A stretch of 64,000 nucleotides of DNA. Source: Linnemannia hyalina (Eukaryota > Mortierellomycota > Mortierellomycetes > Mortierellales > Mortierellaceae). Below, piece after piece: positions 10,816 through 21,073 of this stretch. A program made the position numbers and the translations under genes. Location: assembly GCA_019671135.1 (NCBI GenBank), contig JAHRHY010000022.1, positions 629,001 to 693,000 on the forward strand, read 5' to 3'. Within the stretch, counting starts at the first letter, position 1. Each line of letters begins with the position of its first letter. The notes under the pieces were generated by a model, which was not told where the DNA came from, did not search any database, and saw nothing but the letters and a program-made list of their open reading frames with translations.

Positions 10816-11147
10816 GATGTTTAGTAGTGAGAGGATTTGATGTTAGAATAGAAGATGATGAAGTGGTAATTAAAGAAAGATCGAAGAAAAAAGAAGTAGA
10901 TTAGGAGGAGGCAAAAGTGAATCAAGTGATCCATGTCGCAATCAGGTTTTAAGAATTTATTTCATGATAACGTCATCACCGACATGGGTATAGCTCCGAC
11001 AGAAGCATGACCACAAGGCCAAGAAATCAGCGAGAGGCATCCCAGGTCTGATTGCAAAGAAGGATGATGAACATTTCAAAAAAAAAAAAAAAGGATGAAT
11101 TCAGAGCGCACTTTATAAAGTTTGTTTGAGCGTGAATATTTTTTTAA
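10816..11147. other. Spacer between transposon remnant and Crinkler 3' end
   Basis: A 332-bp stretch with no gene. It is A-rich on the plus strand, with a run of 15 A at about 11079-11093 downstream of the Crinkler stop. Confidence 0.35.
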
Positions 11148-13585
11148 TCATAGGGAAGATGTACCAATATTCTTGAAAAGTTTCTCCCTGACTTCCTCGA
11201 AGGAGATATGTCGAACATCTGGATACTTCTTGACCAAACCGCGATGCGAAGGTTTGCCAAGAGAGCCACGAATGTAGACTATGCGAAACTCAGGCACACG
11301 AACACCATTCCGCGTGATAACAAACCTGTTGTCCACAATTTCGGCGTGGTGATCGGAACCATAAAGATCGTTTAGGTAACGTTCAATCTGATTCTTGTTG
11401 TTGGCATCCCTGACGTTGAAAGCCTTGCTGATGTCTGCCGAGCCCGCATTGTGACTTTCAAAATCGCTGATGGATGCCTGAATGAACAGCAGTCCAAGCA
11501 TGAAGTCAAACCGAGGATATCGTTCATAGCCGCGGGTCAAAGCTTTTTTGTGGCCGGATCCAAGGGAAGTACTTCCCTTGTCGGTTTGGAGAGTGTCACA
11601 GTGGGAAAAATCCAATGTAATGGTAGTCGAGTTCTTGCCGTTGAGATCTGTTGCATTAAGCACAATTGGTTTGGTGGTGCATATGAGCTGATGACACAGT
11701 GCCGTCTCAAAGTCGGCCCCGCTGAGGCTGCCGTCACAAATTCGACTTCTGGTATTCGCAGCTAGCGGAAGCGTCTTGAACAGCTCTAGAAGAGCCCACT
11801 GGGCGGGACGGCATAAAATGTGGTGTTGTGTTCCGATCTGAGTGACGTCCTTGCCCCGATAAATGAGTCCTAGATCCAAGAAGTCCCATTCGAAATCGAT
11901 TGTGCTAGTGCTGCCGAGGAACGTTTGCTGGAGGGCCTTGTAGAATTGCTCTTTGCTATAAGCGTCAAGGCTCTTGTAGTACACCGTAACGATAGCTAGG
12001 AAATCCTTGGTTCGGTCTTTCGTCCATTTGTGAAGGTCGTCTAGGGAGATCGGTTCCGGGCGATCCTTGACGGCGGCTGACAGATACACAAGCTCTCGCG
12101 CCACACAGTTTGTGATTGCTGTGACCTCATCTCTGATGGCTGGTGCTGCCAGGCGACGGTGCGTGTCCAGCAGCTTGGAGAATACATGCCTTGATAGCGG
12201 GCCGACAAAAACCACCGACGTGAACCTATAGCTCATCTCCAGGATCTCCATCTCGTACTTGGCGTGCGCGGTGCCTGTGAAAACCACCCGAGACCCCTTG
12301 GCGTCTTCTCCCCACCAGTGGTATGACTTCAGAGGAACCAGAGACTTGAACTTGTCCGGCACGTAAGGCTTTCGTTGGAACAATTTCCCATGCTCGTCAA
12401 CAAGCAACAGCGTCTTCCGATCCCGCGACATGAGTAGCGTCCCGAAGATTACTGACATAGCATTCCTTGATATGTTGCGTGTGCCGTCGTAGTCGTTCAA
12501 AAGCATCGCCAACTCGGCGCCGGTCAAAATATCTTTGTTGAGTGCCAGGAATCGCTTCACCACCTGCAATGCTGACTCGTCCTGCTTGTTCTTGTCCAAC
12601 ACTGCGGCGTCCGAAATGTAGAGGACAAGCCACCCTTCAACATACGCCCTTGCTGCGAGGAAATAGGACAGATACGACTTACCAACACCCATCGGACCGG
12701 ACAGGACTCGTCTGTACGTACGCTCTTGGTCCCGATGCATGTCATCCCAAAGTTCCAGCATTTGCTCGGTAACGAAAAGCCTGCGACCTTGGCCGTAACA
12801 TCCGAAGTCCTTGGGGTCTTGACCCATGTTCGGCATAATGATTGCGTCGCCAGCTTGGACGTTGCCTTTGAGGTGAGCGAATGCTGCTCGCGGCTCGGGT
12901 ACAAATTCGGTGCTCGCAAGTATGTCGATCCAAGAAGGAGGCAAATCCACCCGGATTCCGTCAGATGCCGTAAATGGCTTCCAACCTTCCTCAATACGAA
13001 TCCTCTTCTTCTGAGGTAAATACTGAGGATCTATTATTTGGTGGAAAAACTGGAGAATAAGACGTTTGTAATATAGGGATGTTCATACAGGGAGATGTGT
13101 CAAACCAGCGTTTACCTTGCTCAAGCAGTCTCTTCATTGTCACAGCTAATGCATGCAACGCAGACCATGATGAATTACATGCAATAAAGTCAGTAAAATG
13201 AACCAGTTTATGCTACATGATAAGGCTTGGTTAGAGAAAGCAAGGATACTGTACCTGGTGGGGGTCGCTGGACAATAACGTGAATCGTGTCCTCTGGATA
13301 AGCGGCGTCAAAGACCATCGAAAGCTCGTTCGTCACCCTCAGTTTTTTTTTCCTTGTCAGGCCGTCAAGCAAGACAGGGGTCTCGTCGTCGTCTGCATCT
13401 GGGATCGAGACGCGCCAGAGAGTAAGGGAATTGGCATCGACATCTGTAAACTCGACAGCATTCTTGTCCTTGATGAAGTTCTTGAGGTCGCCAATGGTCT
13501 TGGTTGACTCGATCTCGACAGGGAACGCGTTGGTGGTGGCCTCTCCATCGACAAGACAGAACAGCTTCAGAAGGTTGTTGGACAT
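11148..13585 (-). CDS. Crinkler (CRN) family effector with P-loop NTPase and nuclease-like tail
   Basis: A complete-looking Crinkler protein. The family was described as secreted host-nucleus effectors in oomycetes and chytrids, but in free-living fungi the role is uncertain. Exons 13585..13255 and 13030..11148 are in frame. A 30-nt exon 13145..13116 with clean borders may lie between them and also keeps frame (747 aa with it, 737 without). Residues 1-110 are the ubiquitin-like CRN header (LFCLVDGEA, FPVEIESTKTIGDLKNFI, SLTLWRVSIP, VIVQRPPP). The NTPase follows: Walker A GPMGVGKS (232-239) and Walker B LLLVDEHG (328-335). The tail (about 550-700) has E562, FD at 628-629 and FIQAS at 636-640, spaced like a degenerate PD-(D/E)XK nuclease; that part is inference. 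There is no classical signal peptide. It sits among transposon remnants and head-to-head with a broken CRN header. Confidence 0.88.
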
Positions 13586-14199
13586 GGTGTTGTGAAGAAT
13601 GAAAGGAAAGTAAGTGGAAGGGGAAAGGTGAGGGTTGTAAACGGAGTGAGGGTTGTGGAAAAGGTGCTGGGTGCAGTGGGGGTGAGGGGTGAATGAAAAA
13701 AAAAAAAAAAAAAAAAAAGAGAAGGCGTGGGGTTAAAAGGAAAAGTAAGAAGGGATGAAAAACTATGGCAATAGGTGTGGAAATAGCAATAAGGGCGGTG
13801 AGAAACAAACTGACAGTAAAGTCGAGCAGAGGAAAAGATGGGGAAGAGACAAGATGAGGAAGAGTGAGGAAAGGAATCGAGTGATGGTAAAGGCGGTGAA
13901 GAAAGCGCGTGGTGGAAAGGTAAGGACGTTGGAAGTGTGGGAATGGTGAAGAAAGGCAACAAATGGTGGCGTAAGGGAGCAGGGCGCGAGAATTACGTCA
14001 CCGAAGTGAGTATATCATTTACTTTTGCTCTATTTTTTTAAATTGGTGAGTAGGCATACCTGAGCACGATGACTCCAGCTGAACAAGGTCCACGACCAAC
14101 GATGTGCATCTCGGCTGGCTCTTGATGTTCCGCTTGCTAAATATGTACGAGGCGCAACATTTTACAAGCCCTCCTTTTCGCAATACCATAGTTAACAAT
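13586..14199. promoter_or_regulatory. Crinkler upstream region, CT-rich with a 23-bp A run
   Basis: Upstream of the Crinkler start the minus strand is almost pure C/T for about 350 bp (13600-13960), the typical leader or core-promoter composition in this window. On the plus strand it contains a run of 23 A at 13696-13718. No TATA box is obvious. The left half of the divergent pair's promoter probably lies here. Confidence 0.4.
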
Positions 14200-14935
14200 C
14201 GTCTGATCCTTTTCTGTCTTATTGATGGAGGAGGTAACATCTCAAGCCATCTCTGTCGAAATCGACCAGGCGAAGGTAATGGGTAATCTTAAGTGGCTTA
14301 TCAATTCCTGAATTCGAAGACTTTGCTCCGGACAAGCTCACCCTCTGGTGTCAGACACAGAGGACATGGATCTCACCCGTTTAAGCAGCGGAAACACTTT
14401 GAACAAGCAGTCAACGGCTGTTTTGGCCCACACAAGACCAACAGGCACCGTACCAAGGCGGCGATGCCTGCCCAACAGCTCTAACACCCCCCCGAGCCGA
14501 GATCCACCCCCTCCCCCATCCTTACCTTCGCCCTGTACTATAACTTCCAACTTGGATCCTCCCTCCCTCTTTTTCCTACTGTCCCCTCCCTACATTTTTT
14601 TACACCTTAAATCCTAGAGTAGCATTTTTTTATCAGCCCTTTTTTGGTGGCGTCGCAAAAATTAGGTAGCGGGAACCAGACGGAGGAGTTCTGAATGACC
14701 CGAAATTAAACATACCCGAGGTGTAACAACCGTCGGGGATCTAGCTCACCCTCTGGTGCTTCTCCATCCAAGTTGTCTCGGCCAACAAGCACAAGCCGAT
14801 CGTCTTGATTGAGATTGATTCCCCGACCGAGCTTGACCTGGCCGAGCTTGACCCGACCGGACGACCTCTCTGATGTCTTTTCGGGCCAACCACCAAAAAA
14901 ACAATTGTCATCGTCGTTCAGCGACCCCCTCCAGG
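14200..14935 (+). pseudogene. Broken Crinkler header (N-terminal domain only)
   Basis: The plus strand encodes a second CRN header, in pieces. LFCLIDG at about 14208-14229 is followed by a 1-nt shift, then VTSQAISVEIDQAKVMGNLK, a stop, and EFEDFAPDKLTLW (14310-14348). After a 392-bp insertion the header resumes with KLTLWCFSIQVVS, DLSDVFSGQPPKK and VIVVQRPPPG (to about 14930), ending at a gtaatg donor in the same place as in the intact gene. No NTPase or nuclease domain follows. It is divergent from the intact Crinkler, about 0.6 kb from its start. Frameshifts, a stop, the insertion and the lost C-terminus make it a pseudogene. Confidence 0.75.
14335..14758. mobile_element. 392-bp insertion flanked by 16-bp direct repeats
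   Basis: The 16-mer agctcaccctctggtg occurs at 14335-14350 and again at 14743-14758. Between them are 392 bp unrelated to the Crinkler header. Joining the flanks restores the conserved TLW-x-FSI segment, so this is a real insertion with a duplicated target. A 16-bp duplication is longer than the 4-6 bp of LTR elements and is in the range of LINE-type target-primed insertion. The insert is C/T-rich in its middle, has no clear poly(A) end, and includes a Pro/Asn-rich reading (14348-14520) vaguely like a retroelement Gag tail. Its class is unresolved. Confidence 0.65.
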
Positions 14936-15390
14936 TAATGCAGACACGCGCTGCTCTCATTCACACGTCGCACATGCGCTCTGTCCATTGCGCCTGCGCT
15001 AACCCATCGCACTCATTTAATTGCACTTTCACAGTGTCACATAGAAAATTTAATGACGTTTCTTTAATAGTTCGCCTCCCTTGCCCCTGTCTTCGTTATA
15101 CCCTTTTGCATGCGGTGTATGATGTAAACTGACGCTCCCTATCGTATTTGGCCTCCTTTTTTAAATCTCGCATCAATTCACGCACCTACAAAGCACATCA
15201 AGTGTCATCGCAACATCGACTGAAATATCACGGGCAACGTGTTGCATCAGCAGATCTGTAAGTGATCAGCAAGGACAATTGTTCTTGTCATCGATTATTT
15301 TTTTTCGTTTGTCTTCTTTGGTCAGTTGGGGCGCTAGGTTGACCACCATGTCTTCTTGTCATCAAAACACTGGTGACATTTGATGTTTCT

Positions 15391-15771
15391 CTTAACGGCA
15401 GCGTTGGAGTGCTTCCTTGCGGAGCTCTTGAGGGGATAACTCTGCATTGCAGTTTTTCTCTGACAGATTCCAACACTGCGCAGATTCCTCGTTCTGGCTA
15501 GAGATTCTGCGCAGCATGTGCGTTGGCAGTACATGACATTCCAACATTCTTGAGCAAAGGTTGTTGGATAGTGTTCAAGTCACTTTGCTTACACTCTTGG
15601 CCATGTGCTCAGTTATCCTGACTGCATGCTTTAAAGACAAGTTGTATTGTGTCTTTCGACGGCAGCGTTGGAGCGCTTTCCTTGCAAAGCTCCAGAAGGT
15701 ATAACTCCGCTTTGCGGTTTTTCTCTGATGGATTCCAACACTGTACATGGTACTCGTTTTTGCTAGAGTTC
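15391..15771 (-). repeat. Two copies of a ~120-bp repeat, 262 bp apart
   Basis: The segments 15391-15510 and 15653-15771 align along their length with roughly 75-80% identity by eye, sharing cggcagcgttggag, gtttttctctga and gattccaacactg. Both read on the minus strand as Cys-containing peptides (CWNPSEKNRKAEL in the second copy), so they may be degraded repeats of a repeated coding domain, perhaps a zinc finger. No full gene could be built. Confidence 0.55.
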
Positions 15772-15988
15772 ATTACAGGATGCTTGTCGAAGGTTCCTGG
15801 CAATCTGACATCACGTCGAGCTTGACTTTGTCAGATGTTGAGACTTTCCACTTCTTTTTTTTTTTTTTTTTGTTATTGTTTAAGAGGTATGTCCTATTAC
15901 TTTGCCAGAACTACTTAAAGCCCTTTATATGCAAATAGGAATATGTCCTCTTCCATGAAGAAGTCGAGGGAGTCTTGGCGCGACGCCT

Positions 15989-17852
15989 TTGGAAACTTGG
16001 TCTCGAAGGCTTACTGAGTCATACGAGCATCCACACAGCTTCAACTATCGAGATTTTTTGGCCTGGTCGAAAGGACGTTTGACCGGTAAAGCAAGAGTGC
16101 GGCAAGAATGGGGCAATGCAAGAGCGCTTCTTCGCAAGAGTCGGCATCAGTCGTTACGAGAGGTTGCTGTTAAGCTTGATAAGGCTTGGGAATCATGCAT
16201 GGATGAAGAGTATGAAACAGACTTTTTCCGACAACAACAGGATCTACGCAGACTTCTGAATGGCCGGCGCCCGGTGCATGCGGCAGCCGACAAAGTAATT
16301 AACAAACGGCAACGCATTGAGTTAGAGGAAGAGGGGAGATCTTTGGATGAGGAACTCCGCTCAGGTACGTGTTAAGTGGCCGTTGTCACTGCTCTATATC
16401 CAGTACATGAATCTTTCTCTAACTTTGCAGTGGTATTGTATGCTGATAGGTGGCTCTGTGGACGGGGACTTGCCAGCAGGACGGAAGACTACAGCCAAGC
16501 AGATGCAAGATATCACGAGCAGTGACGACGAAGGGGAGGATTTGGCAGCAGGACAAAAAACACCGCCCAAGCAGGTGCAAGGAAATTTCGATGAGGTTCC
16601 TCCGGTCAAAGAGTATGATGAGCACTATGTAGTGACACTTTATGACTTTTGATGGTGTTCGATTGCTAACACTCTCATTTGTATTCTATAGATTAGAAGC
16701 GTCCTTCCATCACGATACACAGGGCTGAGCAAGTTTACATTGAGCGACAAGGATCAAGATTTGTACAACGAGGCTGCTAAGTGGTTCAGATCAAAGATGG
16801 GGCGAGATACGGAATCTGTTATTCAAAATCTTCGCGATGACCGGTTCTGGGAGCCTTGGGTGCATGATTTACTTTACGACCGGTGAGTTTATTATATTGT
16901 TATTAAGACTGATGTCTGTTTCACTTTCAAGACTAACATATGTTTTTTTTTTTTTTTTTTTTTTGTATGATAGACTCAAGCTCCTCCGTACTGGCCTTAA
17001 CCCTCAATCTGACGAGAACACCTACACATCATTCTGGATCGTGCCAGACTTCGTGGCATTGCAGACAGGGATTCCAGGCCTGATTTCCAAAGGCTTCGCA
17101 AACGAAAACCACTTTACCCCATCCGCTTGGCGTCGTGCACTTTCTAGGGGGAAAACTCATGCCAAAGGCTCAAATGTCGACGCCTATTATGTTGCCCGAG
17201 ACAACTATGTCGATATTCTCTTTGAGAACGTTGGGTCGCCCACATGCGCAGATCACTCAAAACATGTCGAGGACAAGGAGAAATCGTACAGGAATGCCGC
17301 GGATGCACTGCTCGAGCGTTTTTACAACTCCTCAGGGTCGTTCGAAATTGCTAAGGGCTACAGTGTCATAATCGTCATCGTCTTTGGTATGTTACATGTT
17401 TTTGCTTGCGTTATGTAGGTAATTCTTGCGTTTGAGCTCATTTACTAAGTCATCATTCCCGTTTGTAGGCCACGATCTGTCGATTTACACTACCAACATC
17501 AAGGATGTCAACGAGTTCTCCGTGTCAAAAGTATTTGAAGGAAAATACCACTTTTCGAAGGATGTTTATCTCACAAACATTCTGCTCCATTTGAAGTTTT
17601 GTCTGACGATAAAGGTATGTTCCGGTAGCCGTTGCCTCGCCTGCCCCTGTTTATCGCTTGTACCTGACGCTTTTGTTTCCTATTCTTTAGACAATCATGG
17701 AGAGGAACATTGACGTGTTAATCGATTTTGGAAACTCAATCGAGTCATTGCCAATTGAAGAACAAGCTCGCTTCAACCTGCGACTTCATACAACACCTAC
17801 GATAGAACGGAAGCGCAGACGGAGTTCCATTGGTGGCTCCCAGAAGGTGTAG
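15989..17852 (+). CDS. Six-exon gene of unknown function
   Basis: Not recognised. Exons (about 15989)..16364, 16450..16628, 16692..16882, 16974..17386, 17469..17614 and 17691..17852 have proper borders and close in frame from the first exon to the stop, giving roughly 480 residues. Exon 1 is basic and helical (YRDFLAWSKGRLTGKARV). Exon 2 encodes two similar units (AGRKTTAKQMQ, AGQKTPPKQVQ) in an acidic low-complexity linker. The remaining exons are the conserved-looking part: FWEPWVHDLLYDR, NTYTSFWIVPDF, GLISKGFANENHFTPSAWRR, DILFENVGSPT, EKSYRNAADALLERFYNSSG, MERNIDVLIDFGNSIESLP, then a basic tail. The start is unclear: the only nearby ATG (15943) runs into a stop in its own frame, so an upstream exon, a frameshift or decay is possible. 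Its position inside the transposon island suggests an expanded lineage-specific family. Confidence 0.65.
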
Positions 17853-18059
17853 GTGCTAGTTGTACAATAGCCTTTTGATATTAGCAACAAAGCAGTATAT
17901 GTACCATGGGACTGAGAGACTAAGAAGGCAACAAGATGGGAGTGTGTGATCTTGAGGGGTAAAGTAAGTGGCGTGATCAGCGCGAAAAATATAATTGCTG
18001 ATGGGAGGAAAAATGTCGCGCGAAATGGACAAATGCCCATGGTCACCCACGTACCATTA

Positions 18060-18905
18060 GAACAGAATTTGATATGAACAGCCGGGGTCTTTATTGAGCC
18101 CTATGAGAATATATAGATGGACTGATGACTACTGCCCTCAGTAGAGAATGAGGAGTGAGTGGACATACACTGAGGTGCAACAGCTCTCCTCCCCCTGTGA
18201 GAACGAGGCACGAGTTCGTGGACAAAGAAAAGCAGTGAAGTGGATAGATAACGAATGACATTATTTAAGACGGTCACCAGTCTTGTCCTCTTCTAAGGTA
18301 TAAAAGCTAGCTCAGCGCAAGGAATAAAATCATCTTTCTTTCTCGTTACACTTTCACCGATCCACCTCAAACGACCAGTGCAAAACGCACGGTTTTCCCC
18401 AACCCTGCGATCGCCGCATCCGTGAGCACAGAGTCCATCGTCGAACCCTACAACCCTCACCCAGGACCCCTCCGAGGCTGACGATCTGTCGGAAGAAGAG
18501 ATGTTTGATGACGACTCCGATACGACGACTTGCTATTCGCAAGCTCCGCTGTGCCCGAGCTTTGAACAACCCTCCTCGCCTGCGTCGGCCGCCCCAACCA
18601 CGTCCGACATGCCTACGGTCCCTGAGGCTTGGGTGAACCCCTCCCAACAAGGGCTGGAGGCTATCTACGCCCAGCAAACAACAAGAGCTGTTTGCGCAGT
18701 TCAAAAGGGTGGAGGAGAAACTCCTCATCCGCACCTCCTTGCAAGAGTACGACCAACAATATAAGTTACATCAAGGTCTCTGACGACATGAGCAAGAGCT
18801 TAGGTATATGTCGAAGGCTCGAAAAGCCTGGGACACGGTTGTTAATACTTACAAACACCATATGACCGAACTGGCATATATGTCCAGACAACAATATCAT
18901 CAATA
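18060..18905 (+). mobile_element. LTR-like sequence plus gag-like remnant
   Basis: 18060-18350 looks like an LTR: a TATA-like gtataaaag at about 18298 and aataaa at about 18326 lie near its end. It is followed by a degraded reading with gag-like composition: an acidic stretch (DLSEEEMFDDDSDTTT), a Pro/Ser linker (18550-18620) and helical pieces in shifted frames (SQQGLEAIYAQQ, VEEKLLIRTSLQEYDQQ, ARKAWDTVVNTYKHH). No protease, RT or integrase is present. A stretch near 19040-19080 resembles 18125-18160 (gactact, agagaatga) and may be the opposite LTR, which would make this a short non-autonomous element. Confidence 0.4.
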
Positions 18906-19166
18906 ATTAGCTTGATATTACTAGAAAAATAAATTATCATCATTTTAATGAACTGTTGACTATATCTTCATGAGTTTGTACACATGGCATGTTCTCAGCA
19001 GGGGTAGTGCGACGATCTGGCAGGACTCGGAAAGAATATGAGGACTACTTCTACCCTTAATAGAGAATGAAGATAGATTGAACAGTACAGTAACACTAAC
19101 ACGCGACGCAAGGTGGAGAGGCCACAGGACCTTGAAATTTCTAACTTCACTTTGAGATAATCTATT

Positions 19167-20700
19167 CTAAAACCCATGGCGCGTATGATACTCCTTAAAA
19201 CAGTTTCGATCATTCTTGGTGCAAAGAGGAACCTTGAAGAGAGAGCTGATTTGCTGGGTGGGTTGAGGATATGCTTTTGTTATGTCTTCTCGTTTCTTGT
19301 ATCTGCACAGGATGCAGTAGGGGCGGTCCTTGGCTCGGACGGGGAAATGATCGTTCATCGTTTGGTCCCTTGAATTTTTTCGAGACATAAAGGGGTTTTT
19401 GGGTAGGGGTGTCGCGAGTGTTGGTGTTTCTCGTCTCTCGGCTGTCACATTTGGCGGACTCTAGCCAGGGGCTGTCGGAACTCCCTGTGATGCATGGAAG
19501 AGCCGAAGATTCTGTTGATAAGGTACGCGTTAATGATTGTTGTATCCAGTAACCAGAAGAAGATCGGAACCCATGCGCGATAAGTCCTGAGCTGAGTCGA
19601 ATAGTAGCTGCGTAACTGGTCGGCGATGTCGACTCCGTTCATGTGGTGGTTATAGTCATCGATGATTTTTTGGATGGGGAGTAACGCCCTGGATTGTCCT
19701 TTATAAGCAGCCCGCACTGGCTTTGCGTTGGCGCTTGTCTCTCGAGGGCGTCTGCGATCTCGGACAACGGACCAGTCGTCGTCGCCGAGGCTGAGGGCAT
19801 GGACGGTGAAGAGCATGGAGACAGGTCTATTGTCCATCCAGAACACAGTAAGAACCTGAGGTGGATCGGGCGAGGTGTAACGAGAATGAAAGATGACTTT
19901 ATTCCCACTTTGTCCGCTGCTAGCTTTTATATACTAACAGAGGGCAAGAGTGGTGGCTGTCTTCGTTAAATAAAAAGAAAAAAACGCGAACTCATAGAAG
20001 GAAACGGACCTGTCCATCACAGGCTCAACCTTTGAGAACCAATGTTGCTCAGGCTCGTTGGGGTGGAAGACATGAAGATAACGCTTTAGTTGCTGGAAGC
20101 GAAAGAGGGTCATAAAGTGAGTAATAGAGTACTGAGGATACTCGGGACTGGTTGACCAGTATTCGTCGACACTGCCTGTCTGAACACGCCCATGTAAATG
20201 GTGATGCCGGTGACTATGCCAAGCTCGGCGGGTGTTGTCTCGTCCCATCGTCGCGATCCTTCGTCGAGGCCGGCTTCTTTCGATGCTGCATAAGCGTTGG
20301 TGAAGGTGGATAAATCCGAAAATACTTTGTCGCTGGAGAATAGAGTGAATATGTTTATTGGTGCCAGTTCTTGGTCGAGTTGATGAGCACGGGGAAGGTT
20401 GGACTGTGCTGGGTGTCGATCCTTGTAATGGCGAAAGATGTTTTCAAAATCTGGTACAGGCGGGAGCTCTCTAGTCTCACGAGCGGGCTTCTTAGCAGCC
20501 TTCTTCTTTGTCGGTGGAGTTGGGGCATCTATCACCCCTTCATCTCCTGCCTTCTTCTCCTTCTCCTCATCGTCGCCAGAGCTATCTGCACGAGGCGTTG
20601 GTCGAGTACGACAAAGGTCCGAAAACAACAACTCCTCCTGTGCCTCGTCCTCCTCTTCCGCAGATGCTACTACGGTGCCTTGAGAGTCAGAAACGTCAAA
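19167..20700 (-). mobile_element. piggyBac-type transposase, internally deleted
   Basis: A minus-strand piggyBac-family (DDE_Tnp_1_7) transposase. Its N-terminal part (20700..19975) has an acidic leader, a basic KKKAAKKPARE patch and the family's N-terminal region with WSTSPEYPQYSITHFM, LFRFQQLKRYLHVF and FSKVEPVMD. The reading is then lost and resumes at about 19850 with FWMDNRPVSMLFTVHALS, IIDDYNHHMNGVDIADQLRS and YRAWVPIFFWLLD. It ends in a Cys-rich finger (CILCRYKK, LCTKNDRNCFKEYHTRHG). The segment normally carrying the first two catalytic Asp residues is missing, so only the third (GVDIADQL) is left. There are several frameshifts. Terminal repeats and TTAA duplications could not be assigned with confidence. 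It is an inactive deletion derivative. Confidence 0.82.
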
Positions 20701-20731
20701 AGAACCGAGGAACTAGAGATTGTGGTCCATG

Positions 20732-21073
20732 AGTGAATTGGGCGAAGTCGATGTGTGAGAACAAAAGGGTAATGGGTTGTGGGATGATGATGGGAGATAC
20801 AAAAGAGCTGAATTTAAGAGTGATGATGGTAATGAGACCAAACCGACAAGTTGTCTGTCTCTTAACCCGTTTAATTAGAAACCTGGATAAATCGAATTAT
20901 TTGAAGTGACGTGGTTTTCATTGGTCCAAAATCAGACCAAAAGAACAAAAGGAGGTGTTGTTTTGGGTGTGTTTGAATCCACGCCTCTTCTTCTTTTTCT
21001 AATTTACATCCATCACACCCACACCTATCCTATCTAAGAACAGCAGAACAACAGTACAGACACAAGGAGAACA
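20732..21073. other. Spacer between piggyBac remnant and PUF60
   Basis: A 342-bp stretch with no gene. A ttaa tetranucleotide at about 20871 is a candidate piggyBac boundary but has no confirmed partner. The PUF60 promoter and leader probably lie in the right half. Confidence 0.3.

Noticed and set aside
13365..13962. Overlapping Pro/Phe-rich frames on the minus strand upstream of the Crinkler start
   Set aside because: They are translations of the C/T-rich leader and alternate frames of the header exon.
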